This document shows, piece after piece, positions 1 to 13,176 of a stretch of DNA of 64,000 bases. The stretch covers positions 355,783 to 419,782 of the forward strand of contig JAIXMP010000036.1 in assembly GCA_025677815.1 (NCBI GenBank). The letters run 5' to 3'. Origin of the DNA: Phascolomyces articulosus. Taxonomy: Eukaryota > Mucoromycota > Mucoromycetes > Mucorales > Lichtheimiaceae. The position numbers and the translations under genes are program-made. The first letter of the stretch is position 1. The number at the start of each line of letters is the position of its first letter. The notes under the pieces were generated by a model that did no database searches, was not told the origin of the DNA, and was given only the letters and a program-made list of their open reading frames with translations.

Positions 1-1466
1 CAAGATGGCACCATTCATGAATCCACCACCAGACAGGGTACTTTTTAATGATTTTTTGCACGAATAATAAATTATAGAATTTTTTTTATTGTATAGATTT
101 GTTATAATTTCTATTATTTGCAACTTGTAATGTCGATTTTCTTTATGACCATCGAGTATTTAATAATCGGTTTTTTGGGGGAATTAATCAGGCAAGTCCT
201 AATATTATGGTAGTGCTTTGATGATAACTGAATAACGTTAATTGTCGTTTGCGCCGGTCGTTTTTTGTTATTTTATTAAAAAAAAACAGAAGTGGTAAAC
301 CTCTTTATTTTAATGTAATGTGTTTGTATATATAAAATTTGGATAAGGTAAAAAAAAAAAGGATCACAAGGATGATTTTATACCACTTATTCTTTTTTTG
401 ATCCAAAATTCCAAAATAAAAAAAAACCGGGTATCTTTTTTCTTTTAAGTGTTGTCACATGTGCTATAATAACGAACACTAAAAATGGAAAGTAGGTGCT
501 TATCTTGTGATCACATGTTACAATTTTGGACTTCTTTGGTTATCTCCCACTTTTTTCGTGTTTATCGACTTTAATGATTTATTACATAAGTGGACAAGAG
601 AAGGAGTGGAAGGATAAGAGGTTCAAGTCCAATATTATTATGGACAATTTATTCTTTTCAGGATACATTACTTGTATACTTTCTCACTATTTTTTGACGT
701 TTGATCGTGTTTCACTAATATGATCTTGATTATTTCTACCAACATATTAAAAAGTGATAAAGGCGAAAAACATAGTAATGTTACACAAGAATAACTCAGT
801 CGATGGGTCTCTATCGGTTGAATATTTTAACAAACAGAATCAAGATGACGATCTCTTATTTTACGTGAGATAACATTACTGTTCTTATGTAGATATGTCA
901 ATCTCACATTGGTTTACTAAATGTATGTGTAGCTCATGATATGTTTTAATCTATAAATGGCATGTTCATAAACTATATAAGTAGTAGTTCATATCATGCT
1001 GAGAAGAATGTGGAAAGGGATATATATGTATTGTTTTATTTTTTTCAATTCATATAAAAACGTTGCTAAATAATACATCATAATATGCCATAATACGAAT
1101 AGTTAAATATAGTGTTTTATAATATCATCCAACCAAGACAGAAAGAGGATGAAGCAGGGGAAGCGAGAGAGATGATCGATGATGATGATGGAATGATAGA
1201 AATGAAAGTGAGAGTGTAATTGTGAGAATAGAATAATAATAATAGTAATGATGATAAGTATGAGAGTCAGAGTATAAAACTAGGTAAAATAAACTGATCT
1301 AATAATTATAATAATAATGTTGTTGATGTTATTTGGATATAAAAAAAAGTATTAATATTACAAGATATTATATTAAAGAAAGAAGAGTATTTGATTTAAA
1401 TAGATAAATTATAGCTGGAGCAAAAGATATATATATATATATATATATATATAATTGGTATTTTTT
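1..1466. other. Intergenic, no gene recognised
   Basis: AT-rich sequence with homopolymer runs and short simple repeats, including a (GAT)n stretch near 1170-1190 and an (AT)n tract at about 1428-1453, just 3' of the permease gene. Open frames here are short and low-complexity, show no family motif and have no splice partners. I see no supportable gene or RNA. Confidence 0.6.
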
Positions 1467-3801
1467 TTATCCTCGACTGTCTTGATAATCGTAATCTTGA
1501 ACAGGATAAACTTCTTCCTTGGAAGTATCGGCATTAGCATGTACTTCAGCAAAGCGACCAATAGGATCACGGTGCAATTTGGAATGTCGAATACCATAAG
1601 AGAAGTAAACGATCCATCCAATACCCATCCAGACAAACAAACGCCAAATTGTAGTGACTTCAGCAACAGCAATCAAGAGAACGCAAATAACCATACCAAT
1701 GATAGGGAAAACAACAAATAAAAATTTACCACCAGGGATCTTGAACCAACGTTCCACATCAGGACGTGTGAAGCGCAATACAATGACACCACAGTGAACG
1801 ATGAAGAAAGCAAGCAAAGTACCGACAGAAGTCATGTTACCGAGCAAATCAACAGGCAAGACAGCAGACAAAATGGCTGTAATGGTACCAACTGTAATGG
1901 TGGCAACGTAAGGTGTTTTGAACTTGGGATGGACTTTGGTGAAAGGAGAAGGAAGTAAACCGTCCTTGGCCATAGCATAAAAGACACGAGTTTGACCCAA
2001 TGTATTGATCAAAATGACAGAGCTCAAACCAGCCAAAGCACCAAGAATGACAATGATCTTGAGCCAGAGCCAATCCTTTCCAGTGCGCATTTCAACAGCT
2101 TCAATGGCAGTAATAACAGGAGTGGGTGTGTTGAGCTCAGTGTAGTTAGCAGCACCAGTCATGACAGTACAGAAGGCAATGTAAAGGACGGTGGTAGTAA
2201 CAAGAGAGCCAATGATACCAATGGGTAAATCACGCTTAGGGTTCTTGGATTCCATAGCAGCTGTAGTGACAGCATCGAAACCAATGTAACTAATATGTTG
2301 GATTGAGTCATGAGAATCTTTTTTTACTGTTTTTGATGATAATAAAAAATTAACTTACGAGAAGAAAACAGTTGTTGCAGCTGCAAAGATACCCGGGGCA
2401 CCAAAGAAATGCCAATCACCCGAAGTATTTGGTGGAACATAAGGATCGTAGTTTTGTCTGTCAACAAATCCGCACATAGCAAAGATAAACAAGAGGACGA
2501 CAAAGAGCTTGAAAACAACAATAATTGAGTTTACCCAGGCGGATTGACGAATACTATACAATTAGCTGTGTTAACAAAGAACAAGAGAAAATAAATAGCC
2601 TCTTTAAAGGGAGTAAGAAAAAAACAAGAGTAAAGAGTTTACCCAATACAAAGAATAATTGTGGCAATCATAATGACAACAAAACCAGGAACATTGAAGG
2701 CATGACCTTCTTCATAATAAATACGAGCAGGGTTTTCTTCCCAAAGTACAGTAGGTTCAGTCCAACTATCAGCAAAGTTAATATTGAACAATCCAAAGAA
2801 CTTTTTAAAGTAACCGGACCAACCGACGCCAACTATAGAATAATTTATGATTTGGGGAGAAAAGTTTAGCAAGGTTTTGTTTGTTGGTAACACGATGATA
2901 AGATATTGAAATTTGAGAGTCGCTGATTTTGCTGTTGTAATTTACCTGTAGCTGAGCCAACCATGTATTCTAAGATTAAATCCCAACCAAGAATCCATGC
3001 AATGAACTGATAGAAAAAAAAAAGAGAGAAAGAGAAAATGTGATTGTTATTATCAAGTGTGAAATTTGTGTGATAAAAGGGCTATAATTAGTATTTATAA
3101 AAATATTTATATTACCTCGCCCATAGTTGCATATGCATATGTATATGCCGAACCAGATACTGGAATCATTGAGGCCAGCTCAGAATAACTCAGTGAGGCA
3201 AATGCTAATTAATAATATCATTTAGTTTTTTTTTTCATTTTAATATGTATTATATATATACTATGTTAAAAAAAAAGAAGAATGATGAATGCTTTACCGG
3301 CAGCAAAACCAGCAACGATGAAAGAAACAGTAACAGCAGGACCTGCATTTTGAGCAGCCGCTTGACCTGAAAGTACAAAAATACCTAAAGGAAAAAACAA
3401 ATGGAATAGATGATTGATTTATCAACAATGCGATTTTCCCTATGATGTTTTTCAATGGCGTCGTCATTTTAAGAAGAGGGTTCATCATCGAGAGATGAAT
3501 AAAATTTACCAGTTCCAATAATGGCACCGATACCAATGAAAACAAGTTGCCACCAAGTTAAATATTGTCTCAATTCAGTATTAGCATATTCAGCGAGCAA
3601 AAGTTCAACAGGTTTCAGGGAACCAAGTCGCCGACCCCAATAATGACGACTTGTCTCATCTGGTCGACGTAAATAACTTGCTGGATCAACCTTGGCATAA
3701 CGTGATTGAAAATCGTGAAGGAACGCCTTGGCTCCTTTTTCTTGAGGTTTTCCTGCTTCCTCGACATAGTTGGTCTCGTAAGACTTACTATTGTCAGCCA
3801 T
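1467..3801 (-). CDS. Cationic amino-acid transporter-like permease (APC superfamily)
   Basis: Predicted plasma-membrane or vacuolar amino-acid permease of 578 aa. Exons on the minus strand: 3801-3510, 3384-3298, 3204-3116, 3006-2946, 2832-2643, 2553-2359, 2289-1467. All introns are GT-AG and the total is 1737 nt. The soluble N-terminus contains SYLRRPDETSRHYWGRRLG. TM1 follows with GAIIGTGIFVLSG, the helix-breaking substrate-binding motif of APC carriers, then SGSAYTYAYATMGE and FIAWILGWDLILEYMVGSAT, both typical of the CAT (SLC7A1-like) subfamily. The middle region (NYTELNTPTPV, SVILINTLGQTRVFYAMAKDGLLP) also fits CATs. About 12-14 hydrophobic segments are visible. The start is the only ATG opening this frame before the conserved N-terminal block. 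Family assignment is strong; the exact substrate (arginine/lysine or broader) is inferred. Confidence 0.93.
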
Positions 3802-4088
3802 CTTGAAGATGTTGTTTTATATTTTTGAAGGGTAAAGGAAAAAAAATTGTGAGAAAAAAGAAAAAGAAGAAGAAAGAAAGAAAAAAGAGAAATAAAAGGA
3901 AAAAATATTAAAAAAAAGTTTTTTTAGCGTCAAGTTTGGGAAAAATATAAGATGAAGAAAAAGAAAAAGAAAGACGAGAAAGAAGTAAAAAGGAGCGTGA
4001 GATTATTTCCTTTATGATCTGATTGAATTAGACACTGTAATGTTGTATAGAGTGATTGTGATGATTGCTTAATGCCATGTATATATAT

Positions 4089-4126
<38 letters not shown>

Positions 4127-7100
4127 CATCCGCGTTCACGGCTTATCATCATTATAATTATATTGTGTAATAGTGTAAAATAAGGTATTTAAGAGAGAGA
4201 ATGGTCTGGTTTATTTTTCTGTCAGTTAAGAAGGTCGCACACCTCTTTTTTTGGCACAAATAATGATTATTTCAAGTTTACACATGTAATACCTTTTTAT
4301 TACTATACAACTATTTTTTATTGTCCAGTCCGCGCTAAATTACCCATTCCTAGTATTTTTGTGTAATTCACTTGTATTTTTACTGTCTTTTCTTATATAA
4401 TAATAAAAAGAAGCAGCTTAAAAAAACATACACGATAAGAAAAAATCAAGTAGATAAGGTTATAAAACGAGGGTCCAAAATTCTGATAGTGAAAAAATAA
4501 GAAAAAGTTGTGATAATGATTACGTGATAACGGGGTTTCATGGTTTATTGTTGGTTATTTGATGCCTGACCACCGTGTATTCGGCTATATTCATCCGTAA
4601 TTTTTTTGTGGGTAATTTTTTGCTTTGCTAAGCAAAAATGAATAATGCAGTAATAGTCATAATAAAACAGAAAGATGAATGATGCGTTATTATTAGAGAG
4701 AGGAAAGAGCCACATGGTCTTACCACCACATCTCACATAACTCATCCAGCAATCATTTTTCAAACGCCACCCCCTCAAATTTTAATTTTCTCCACACAAA
4801 AAGATTATTTTTTGGAACTAGTATGCAAAAAGACTAGGAACATATAAAATAAATGTCAAGAAAAGGGTAAAAAGACTGTTTGTAACAAAAACTGTAACGT
4901 ATAACAATCATCTTGATACTATCATTTTGTGACTCACTCCAACAGGCTTTGCACTTGATCTATCTTGTTTATTCAATAAATTATTTTATCATTTCTTGTG
5001 CTATTTAAGGAAAATAAAAAGTATTTGCGAATTTGGGAAATTTGACCTTATTTCAGTAATCACGCGCCCATTTTCGGGGCTGTGGTCCTACTAAATGAGG
5101 AACAGTATACTTGCTATAAGCGGTCTCCTGTAGTACAACTTTATAAGCGGAGTGAAGATAAAAAAAAAAGTGATTTGCACAACTGAACTGGTGTTTCCGC
5201 GCGATAAGAACACTGAACCTTGTTCTCTTCTTTTATAACGAACGATATTATTATTATTATTATTATTAGGTTGATGATGAATGGGTGATACAATTTTTCA
5301 AATATTGTACTTCAACCTAACTACATTATTTTAGCTTCTAACTCAAAAGAACCTCAAGTAGTAATAACTAAAAATAATTCAAATATTGACAAATACATTG
5401 TTTATGCGAACTTTTAATTTTATATACTTTCCTTCATCATGATTACAGCAAACTTGATCTATCTGTATATTATGATGAAGAGGATGGTTATTTGATGGGC
5501 AGGATAGAAAAAATAAATAGGGTAGTTAGTGTGGTAAAATAGAACACAACATGAGAATATTTTAATAATGAGAACGATGTTTTTTTTTAGTAAAATTGTG
5601 TTCAGTTACCCTTTTATTTTAACACAAAACTCTGAAAAAAAAACAAAGTTCTCCCACGAGTCAAACTCTTCATACACATGTTATAATGTCATCCATTTCT
5701 TTTCAATGATCATCATCCATTCAAAATTTACAAAGGTTCTTTGTTAAAAAGAAGTGATGATAACCTATTTTTAACTAATTTGTTTGTATTGATCTCATGT
5801 GTTTATGCAAAAGGCGGCAGTAACAATGATGATCTGATCTCAGGCATTTAAATTTTTGAGCATGATTATGTGCAGTTGGAGCATGTCGTAATAAAATCCA
5901 AGTGGATGTTGTTGTTGCTGTTGTTGTTCTTGTAATCTATATAATAATAATCTCAGTGTTTGATCTTATCGGTGGTTCACATCTAGTAAATGTAGGACAG
6001 TGAATAGTCGTAGTAATGACACTGTGTAAAAAAAAAGTTAAAATGTTACCTAATGGTTCATGGCGCTGGGTTGGATTACTGTGTATACTAATATATCGAT
6101 AGTTTACAGTTCAGTGTAATGTTCTTTCTTAGTAACAATGCACATCCACGCATTTACTCAGCAAAAAAATAAAAAAAAATAAAGATGGCTTGAAACAAAG
6201 AAAGATAAAAGAAGTAGAAGAATTCCTATTATGCGTGTCAAGGATATTGTAAAATGATAATGAAGATTGCATACATTATTATATTGTAACTAAGCCCCTT
6301 TCTAATTTTGTTGTCATTTTTTATTATGTTTTAAAATTGTAATAGAACCAAACAAAAAGCCTTTCATTGCGTGCCATTAGTGATGTTTGCTATTTCTCTC
6401 TGTTTTTCCCACCTGGCATTTATAAATCTTGTGACAATAGGAATCTTGGCTTCGATCTCTTTACATTGATTAGCTATTGCAAAAGATTATCGTACCACAC
6501 ACTCAAGAATCAATTGGCTACCACATTCATGGGATGATGTGAAAAAAACGTTTAGGATGGTGATGATGATATGATATCTTGTAATAAAATGAACGTTTTA
6601 TTTTTGTTCTTTGTGTGAAACAACCAAAAAGAAGAAAGAAAATGGTGTATTCTTGTATTGCTCAATTTATTTCTCGGTTTTAAATAGTAGCGAAAGAAGG
6701 TGTTGTACGAGAATACCCGGTTTTTGTAACAATCGGAAACTCGTTCATATATTTCTTTTTGGTTACTTGTCATCATTTGTAATTAATATCAAAAGAAAAA
6801 GAAGAAGATCGGATGTTGATTCAACGAATAATAATATTGAGTTAGGTGCTACAAGATGTATGGGATGTGGTACATATAAACGTTTGTAGAAATGCTACAC
6901 TTTTTTTTTTCTTCTTGAATGTTGATCGTTGTATATGAATAATCATTATAGTGCCTATTTTCAGATTTCCTTTTCACTCACCAAAAAAAAAGTTGTAATT
7001 TCGATAAATACTATAATCTTTAGAGAGATAAGATTTTTTATGGATGTTGTTAGGAATTATGGATAAGAAACAATATAATAGAATCAGATACAATATAGCT

Positions 7101-7569
7101 CGATATTTATTAAAAGACTAAATCATCTTACTTTTCATTTATAACAATTCCACTTATTATATACTTGGCTGTCATTATTAATGAAAGTGTAATAAATAAT
7201 ATTTAGTATATTTTTTTTCTGCCCAATAACATATAATGTGTCTAAAGTGGATAAAAAAAAATACTAGAACTTCTTTTATTTTATATAAAAGGTTACGCTT
7301 GTTTTCTTATACAAGAAGACACTACAGTGGTTTCTAAAAATGTATTATTGTACATCTTAAAAACAAGCAAATCATATATTTATCTATCACTGATAATATG
7401 ATAAAATAGACCGACCTACTGAAGTTGTATATTTCTATATAATCACATTACATCATCTTTTATAGCGCCTAAACATAGCCTTTTATTTATTTATCATATA
7501 CAGTCAATCAGATCCTCAAGGGGTAAAATAAAAGGGAATGTTATTACTATGAAATCATACATCCCTCTA
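3802..7569. other. Gene-poor intergenic stretch (3.8 kb)
   Basis: Upstream region of the permease followed by about 3.4 kb without a convincing gene. It holds A/G-rich tracts (3835-3990), a mixed (AT)n/(AC)n microsatellite at about 4080-4126, (ATT)n near 5250-5268 and a CAA/TTG-type repeat near 5909-5930. One 92-codon open frame at 6611-6889 ends in a Cys-containing tail but has no recognisable domain. I see nothing else. Confidence 0.5.
4080..4126. repeat. Compound AT/AC microsatellite
   Basis: Runs of TA dinucleotides flank a short CA run and then a longer AT run. It lies about 280 bp upstream of the permease start codon. A simple sequence repeat with no other implied function. Confidence 0.85.
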
Positions 7570-10289
7570 CTAGTAAAATGGTATATCATCAATTATAATA
7601 CTCTCAAGATTTGGAAATTCATCAAGAGTTATTTGGATAGCTTTCTTAGTAGGTATGGTACCTTGAACATTTTCAAATATCAAACGTCTGAGATTTGGCA
7701 AATGCGAAAAAATACGAAGCATAGTAACATTGATATCTGTTGTTCCTGTTAATGTGATCTCTTGGAGATGAGGGAAGTTGGACTCGCCTTCTCGTGGTGA
7801 TAGAATCCTCTCCAAAAGACGATTTTCTCCAATATCTGGAATCTGTAGATAAACAAGTGCTTGTAGTTTTCCAATGGCATATAAAGGAGAGGATAATGAT
7901 GATGAATAGTGGTTTTCTGTCACTACATCATCAACTGATATAGCAGTACTAATATTACTAGGTAAAAGAGCGTGATCCATATATTCCAATACTAGTGTTT
8001 TCAATTGTTGATGCCGTTGCATACTTTGTGAAAAGAAATATTTCAAGCCACGGTGCGTTATTTTTGTACAGTTTCGCAAATCCAATGTATTGAGATGATC
8101 CAATCCAAGGAATGCCTCGAATATTTCGTCAGTCATTTTTGAGTTATTCATAATATAAACTTGTTCCAGTTGAGGACATCGTTGTAGCATAGAGAGGAGC
8201 GTCGGTTGTTCGAGATGGATAAGGTTGCACCTGAATACTCGCAATCGTGTACTAGTAAAACCTGAGAGAAGTTGCCATGACTCGGACGCTCTGGATTGTT
8301 CCTCTAATAAACGAATATCATCTTGAGTAAATATGCCATTCTCCGTAGGTTCCAACAGTGTAAACTCTTCTAGCGTTTCTTTGTTTTCTGTAAGAACGGT
8401 AAAAACGCATGTTGGATCCTGAGGAGGTGAATTGTAAATAGTTAAATGGCGTAATCTTCCTCCTATTCTGCCATTGTTATTTGTCAATCCATCATCATAA
8501 TAATAATAATTTTTGGTCGTGATGTCCTTATATCGTTCACTATGGTAATAATCATCGTCCTTGTTTATTTGCAAATACTGAAGCTTGCAAAGACCCTGAT
8601 GGATAACACTTAATCCATTGGTAGCACACCCCGCATCCAAATAACGTAAATTAGGTGTTGCTTCGCAGAGTATTTCCAAGTTCCTATAACAGTACTCGAT
8701 ATCTAATTCCATAAGCCAAGATGGATCCATCACACGTAAATGAATAAGGCTTGGTAAAACCGGTAACTTTGTTATCACTGTTCCCATCTCATCCACTTGA
8801 CCCGTAAATGCAAAATGTGTAATATGTCCAAAATGTTCTAATATGACCCATATATTCATAAACAACAATCGCTCATGATGTATATCACTCATATAAACAT
8901 CAAGTTTTTTTAATGTTGATCCAAGGTTGCTTAGCCCATTACAAAGAATATCTAGGTCAACAATATCATAATAAAAGACTATTTTAGAAATGTAGCGTAG
9001 AAATAATATTAGTATTAATTCTTTTATAATTATTATTTTGGGAGAGTAAAGGGAAAATATATTTTGTATAGTCTACCTAGAGTTTCAAGGTTTAAGAATC
9101 GGTTGATTCCAAGTAACCACCGATGAATTTGAGTAAAGGATAAATTAGGTTCTAGAGAGATAGAGCGAACGTAGGCACATTGATGATCCTCGATACAATG
9201 GTCTGGAGTAGTAACTGTTGAGAGATCATCAATATGTCGAGTACACTTTACCTTTACCGGTAACTTGATTGTACGCCAAGCATTGGGACATTCAAATATA
9301 AGAGATTTCCAGTTTTTACAGACAAGCATACATTCAGGAAAGAGTGGGGCTGGTAAAAATGGTAGGATCGAGTTTGCGACTACCTCAATAGGTAACGCAC
9401 TTATAAAATCAATGCGTTTATCACGTTGCTTTCTCGCATCATCCATCTTTTGAAGAAAGAGAGAAGCTATTGAATCATCCACGTTGTCGTTAGTAGAGGA
9501 ACTTTGAGATATCATTTGTTGTTGTTGTTGCTGATACCCTTCCTGATAAGTTTCAAATGCCTTATTCGAGTTTCCTTGTATCATATAGACATCTCCTACT
9601 TTCATGTATGCTTTTGTTGATTTTTGAAAATAATGTATCCATTGTCGTGCAATTTTAGCTGCTTTAATAAACGCGTGTTGTTTAACAAGAGCTAATATTT
9701 GCATATCAAAATACTTGCTTTCGATCGTGACGAGTTTACATTGTAATGACGCTATTGTAGTGGAATAAAAGCCGTGAGCGATAGAGGTATCATTGTTGTT
9801 GTTAAGGATAACGTCCCCATCTTTTATTGAATTGAGTATTTTTTCTATACCGGTTTGGTATAAAGGGATTGCTTGCTGGAGATTATTTTGATCCACAAAC
9901 GCGTCACCTGCATATTCGTATCCCTTGGCATAAAGAGGTGCACTAGTGATCATCTTCATGGCGCTAGCAAGGGCTTTCGAATATTCCTTTCTTTGGGTAT
10001 GGGCATGAGAACAAATATCGTAAAAGGAAACAAGAATGGTATGCTGTAAAAGATGAATTGCCTCGCATGCCAAGGCGATGATAGTTGCAAAATCATTCTC
10101 GGTTGTTGCGACTTGTTGGTTTTTTGTACACTGTTGCCATAGTTGTATAACTTTTGTCATGAGTACTGAAATATCTTTAGGTTGATCATTAGACAATGTA
10201 GGTCGTTTGACACTAAAGGAAATAGGTAATTCTTGGTCAAGTTTTCTTTTCGTCATAGTTGACTCCTTTTTTTTTAAGAGGTTGAACAA
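7570..10289 (-). CDS. TPR/F-box/leucine-rich-repeat protein (Dia2/Pof3-like architecture)
   Basis: Likely SCF ubiquitin-ligase substrate receptor of 864 aa, in two exons: 10289-9077 and 8951-7570. The 125-nt GT-AG intron is phase 1 and the joined length is 2595 nt. The N-terminal half has TPR-like helical repeats (YAKGYEYAGDAFVDQNNLQQAIPLYQ; KAYMKVGDVYMIQGNSNKAFETYQEGY), followed by a Gln-rich spacer. An F-box begins near residue 290 (RIDFISALPIEVVANSILPFL ... CMLVCKNWKSLIFECPNAW). The second exon is leucine-rich repeats (LNTLDLRNCTKITHRGLKYF and similar). This order matches yeast Dia2 and fission-yeast Pof3, but the copy number suggests a lineage expansion, so orthology is not claimed. An alternative ATG at 10256 would remove 11 residues. 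A paralogue lies at 35745-37892. The gene is divergent from the one at 10666. Confidence 0.88.
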
Positions 10290-10665
10290 AATAATCTTGG
10301 GAACTGATCATGCAACTGTGCGTGACGGTTGAGCCCCCACCCAAAAAAAGTATAAATTTGCTCCTCAAACACAGAAAAAAAAACTTCTTCTTTGTCCTTA
10401 TCAAGGGGGAGTGCTTGTTCAAATGAGGGACTACCGATGAGCAACTGCCATACCCCGAAACAAATTGTTTAGGATCAGTATTCATTACCGAGTACTGGTC
10501 AATTTTTTGGCAACTCCACAATGGGGTTCACTTTTATAAATTAAGAAAATGATAAAAAAAATACTATATAAAAAACAGTGGTTTCTGTTTTTTTTTGTTC
10601 TTCGATCTTATTTTTTCTCTCTTTTTTTTTTTTTTGATTAAAAAAATCGTTGGAGGAAAAAGGAA
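10290..10665. promoter_or_regulatory. Shared divergent promoter region
   Basis: 376 bp between two divergently read start codons. It contains poly-A and poly-T tracts (a long T run at about 10620-10635, directly upstream of the plus-strand ATG) and AT-rich TATA-like stretches near 10530-10570. No factor-binding site can be named with confidence. Confidence 0.4.
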
Positions 10666-11874
10666 ATGCCAAAAGGACGTGATCTGAAAAATAAATTAAA
10701 ACATTATTCTAATAACAATCCTCAACAATTACAGCAGCAGCAGCAGCAGCAGCAACAAACACGATCCAATTCAACAGCGTCGGTGACAGAACGTTTGGCA
10801 AAATTAAGAGTTGAACAATTACGTGCTGAAAAGAATCGTCAACAACGACAAGAAAAAAACAATAGTAATGAATCATTAACGGAAGGAACATTATCATCAT
10901 TGTCATCAAGAACAATAGCAACGACGACGACGTTTTCACCTCGAGTGGCAGGGCCTGCGGCGCCTCCTTCCTGGACAAGAAGAGCAGTTGTTCGTAGAGC
11001 ACCCCCAGCCCAGAGACCTGAACAACCTGTCGATAGTTTATGTTCTCAATGTGCACAACTTGCCACAGATTATGTTTTGGATCATCCGAAGAGTATATCT
11101 TCATTATCTATTACAACCAAACAACAAGTCTTAAATCGACTTGGATTACGATTAACTGATCGTCTATTGACTTATTTTTGTCGTGGGGACGATGAACATT
11201 ACAGTCAATTGAATTTCCATAGTGCACCTATTTCATTCTCAACATTGGTTCGATGTTTTTGGAAAGTGGACCCGTCATCATCTCCCTCTCATTTATTAAC
11301 CAAGGAAGATAATAATAATGGTAATGACGATGATGATGATTGGATAGCGGATGATTGGGAGGAACAAGAAGAAAAAGAATGGGATGAACAGCAACAGGAT
11401 TATTATATACGGTATACCTATGATCCATCCTTGGATTGGGTATTAGAACCAGTTCTTCATTTATTGAAACAACCTGTGGATCAAGAACATGTATTGATGA
11501 CACCCTTATCCATGAAATTAATATCACTCGACCTATCCTTTATCTCATTACCTGGCTACGCAGCATCTCTTATTGCACTCACTCTACCTCATTTATCCAA
11601 TTTATCAGTGGCGGGCTGTTTCACTCAAGATCCAGGATTAGCCATGATAGCGCGCCACATGAAACAATTACAACATTGGGATATAGGATACCACGGATGG
11701 TTGGACTTGACAGTCATTCAACCTATCGATTGGCAACGAGATTTATTACATTTACAATGGTTAGGTGTGGCCATGTGTGGTCAAGATTTCAAAGCAGGAG
11801 AATCAATTGCTCAGCATATTTTCCAATATCGACGACATTATCATTTATATATCAATTCGTCTTTCTCTCCATGA
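10666..11874 (+). CDS. PolyQ, LRR-like protein of unknown function
   Basis: Single-exon gene of 402 aa. The start ATG follows a purine-rich GGAAAAAGGAA and opens a basic N-terminus (MPKGRDLKNKLKHYSNNN). A polyglutamine run coded mostly by CAG occupies about residues 21-34, and a charged Arg/Glu coiled-coil-like segment (AKLRVEQLRAEKNRQQRQEK) follows. A Ser/Thr/Pro-rich linker leads to a globular part starting near CSQCAQLATDYVLDHP. An acidic insert (DDDDDWIADDWEEQEEKEWDEQQ) separates it from a C-terminal stretch with LRR/RNI-like periodicity (LDLSFISLPGYAASLIALTLPHLSNLSVAG; MKQLQHWDIGYHGWLDL). I do not recognise the family; it resembles conserved fungal hypothetical proteins. No frameshift is seen. 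Confidence 0.8.
   Translation: MPKGRDLKNKLKHYSNNNPQQLQQQQQQQQQTRSNSTASVTERLAKLRVEQLRAEKNRQQRQEKNNSNESLTEGTLSSLSSRTIATTTTFSPRVAGPAAPPSWTRRAVVRRAPPAQRPEQPVDSLCSQCAQLATDYVLDHPKSISSLSITTKQQVLNRLGLRLTDRLLTYFCRGDDEHYSQLNFHSAPISFSTLVRCFWKVDPSSSPSHLLTKEDNNNGNDDDDDWIADDWEEQEEKEWDEQQQDYYIRYTYDPSLDWVLEPVLHLLKQPVDQEHVLMTPLSMKLISLDLSFISLPGYAASLIALTLPHLSNLSVAGCFTQDPGLAMIARHMKQLQHWDIGYHGWLDLTVIQPIDWQRDLLHLQWLGVAMCGQDFKAGESIAQHIFQYRRHYHLYINSSFSP
10735..10758 (+). repeat. CAG triplet repeat inside coding sequence
   Basis: About eight consecutive CAG/CAA codons encode the polyglutamine run of the protein starting at 10666. In frame, therefore tolerated; likely length-polymorphic. Confidence 0.8.
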
Positions 11875-12052
11875 TAAATTGGTTACAATTACTACGTATT
11901 CCCGCATAAATTCCGCATTTTTTTTTGTCTTGCCACGTTTTCCAATACAATCTATTCTTTCCCTTTCTTTCTTTGACCACTTTTTTATCACTCTCTCACT
12001 TGTAAATTATTAATACATATCCCATTTCCCCGCATATTTTTTTAAAAAAATT

Positions 12053-13095
12053 ATGCCAGACCAAACACCACCTGGCAAACAAAGCTATCAAGGCGAATCG
12101 TCGTCATCGAACCAAATTTCTCGTCCTGTTCAACGCCATCTCGTTCATGTGTATTTAGTACTTGCTGCCATGCTGGGTTTGGCAGCATATGGCTCAACAA
12201 CACAACAGCCATTTAATGGCCTAGTCGAAACAGGGCTTACATTTGGATCTGCCATGGGTGTTATTTCATTACCTCATGATAATATGATTCGTTGGCCATT
12301 GTTAGGTGTAAGTTTTTATTACAAATATTGATATGAAAGAAAAATAAAAAAAAAACGGAGAGAAGAGGGGAAAAGTTTAATTTTGGTAGTATAGCTTATT
12401 AATCAATTGAAGGGTGCGATGTGTTTATATATATATATAGACATATTCATTATTCAGTGGTATGTCATTATCGTTCCTTGTCAGACAGTTTCTTTATATG
12501 GACCCATCAGGTACATTACTTTTTGGTGCTCTTTCAGCAGCCATGTTTGTGTTTTTGGGATTATCAGCATCAGCTACGTTAGCCAATCGTCGTAGTATGA
12601 TTTATGTGGGTGGTATTGCTGGTTCATTATTGGGATTATTGGCATGGACAGGTGTTGCCAATCTTTTCTTTTTTGGTTCCTCTTCATTATTTTCAGCTGA
12701 GTTGTACCTTGGATTAATTGCTTTTAGTGGTTTTGGTAAAGTATCATTATAATTAAAATGAAAAGGAGGGGGTAAGGGTATGAGGAAAAAGAGAACATGT
12801 CATAGGGTAGTTTATGAGAAAATAAATTAACAGATCGGTCTATTATGATATTCATATAGTGATATATGATACCCAAATGATTGTGGAACGAGCAAGTGCA
12901 GGCATTATGGATATTCCAGGTCATGCCATGGACTTATTTATGGATTTATTTTCATTATTTGTAAGAATTGCTATCATTTTCCTTGAACGTGAATCCAATA
13001 ATAATCGACGAGGAAGACGAAGAAGAGATGATGATGATGATGATCATTATAACCGACGGTGGCGAACATCCTCATCAAGACGTAGTCGATTTTAA
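12053..13095 (+). CDS. Bax inhibitor-1 family (TMBIM) membrane protein
   Basis: 261-aa multi-pass membrane protein of the Bax-inhibitor-1/TMBIM family. Members act in the ER membrane as calcium-leak channels and cell-death suppressors. Exons: 12053-12307, 12441-12735, 12860-13095, total 786 nt. Evidence: the N-terminal RPVQRHLVHVYLVLAAMLGLAAYG resembles the family's first transmembrane helix. Five or six further hydrophobic helices follow. The C-terminal signature VIYDTQMIVERASAG, then AMDLFMDLFSLFVRIAIIFLE, matches the conserved DTQ-(I/L)-(I/V)-E motif and last helix of BI-1. A basic and acidic tail (RRGRRRRDDDDDD) follows, comparable in place to the charged C-terminus of BI-1. For exon 2 I chose the acceptor at 12440 because the nearer AG at 12457 breaks the frame. 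The gene is convergent with the next one, with stop codons about 80 bp apart. Confidence 0.9.
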
Positions 13096-13176
13096 AACAA
13101 AAAACAACATTATTAATAAAAAGAAGAATAATTCAAAACAAATCAACAATGAAAAAAAAAATATGAAGTTTATTTA

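Noticed and set aside
618..632. GGTTCAAGTCC resembling a tRNA box B
   Set aside because: The T-stem does not pair and no box A lies upstream at the right spacing.
526..723. 65-codon open frame near the window start
   Set aside because: AT-driven composition, no motif, and it lies in a repeat-rich spacer.
6611..6889. 92-codon open frame ending in a Cys-rich tail
   Set aside because: Basic low-complexity composition, no domain, no splice partners; opposite frames are equally open.
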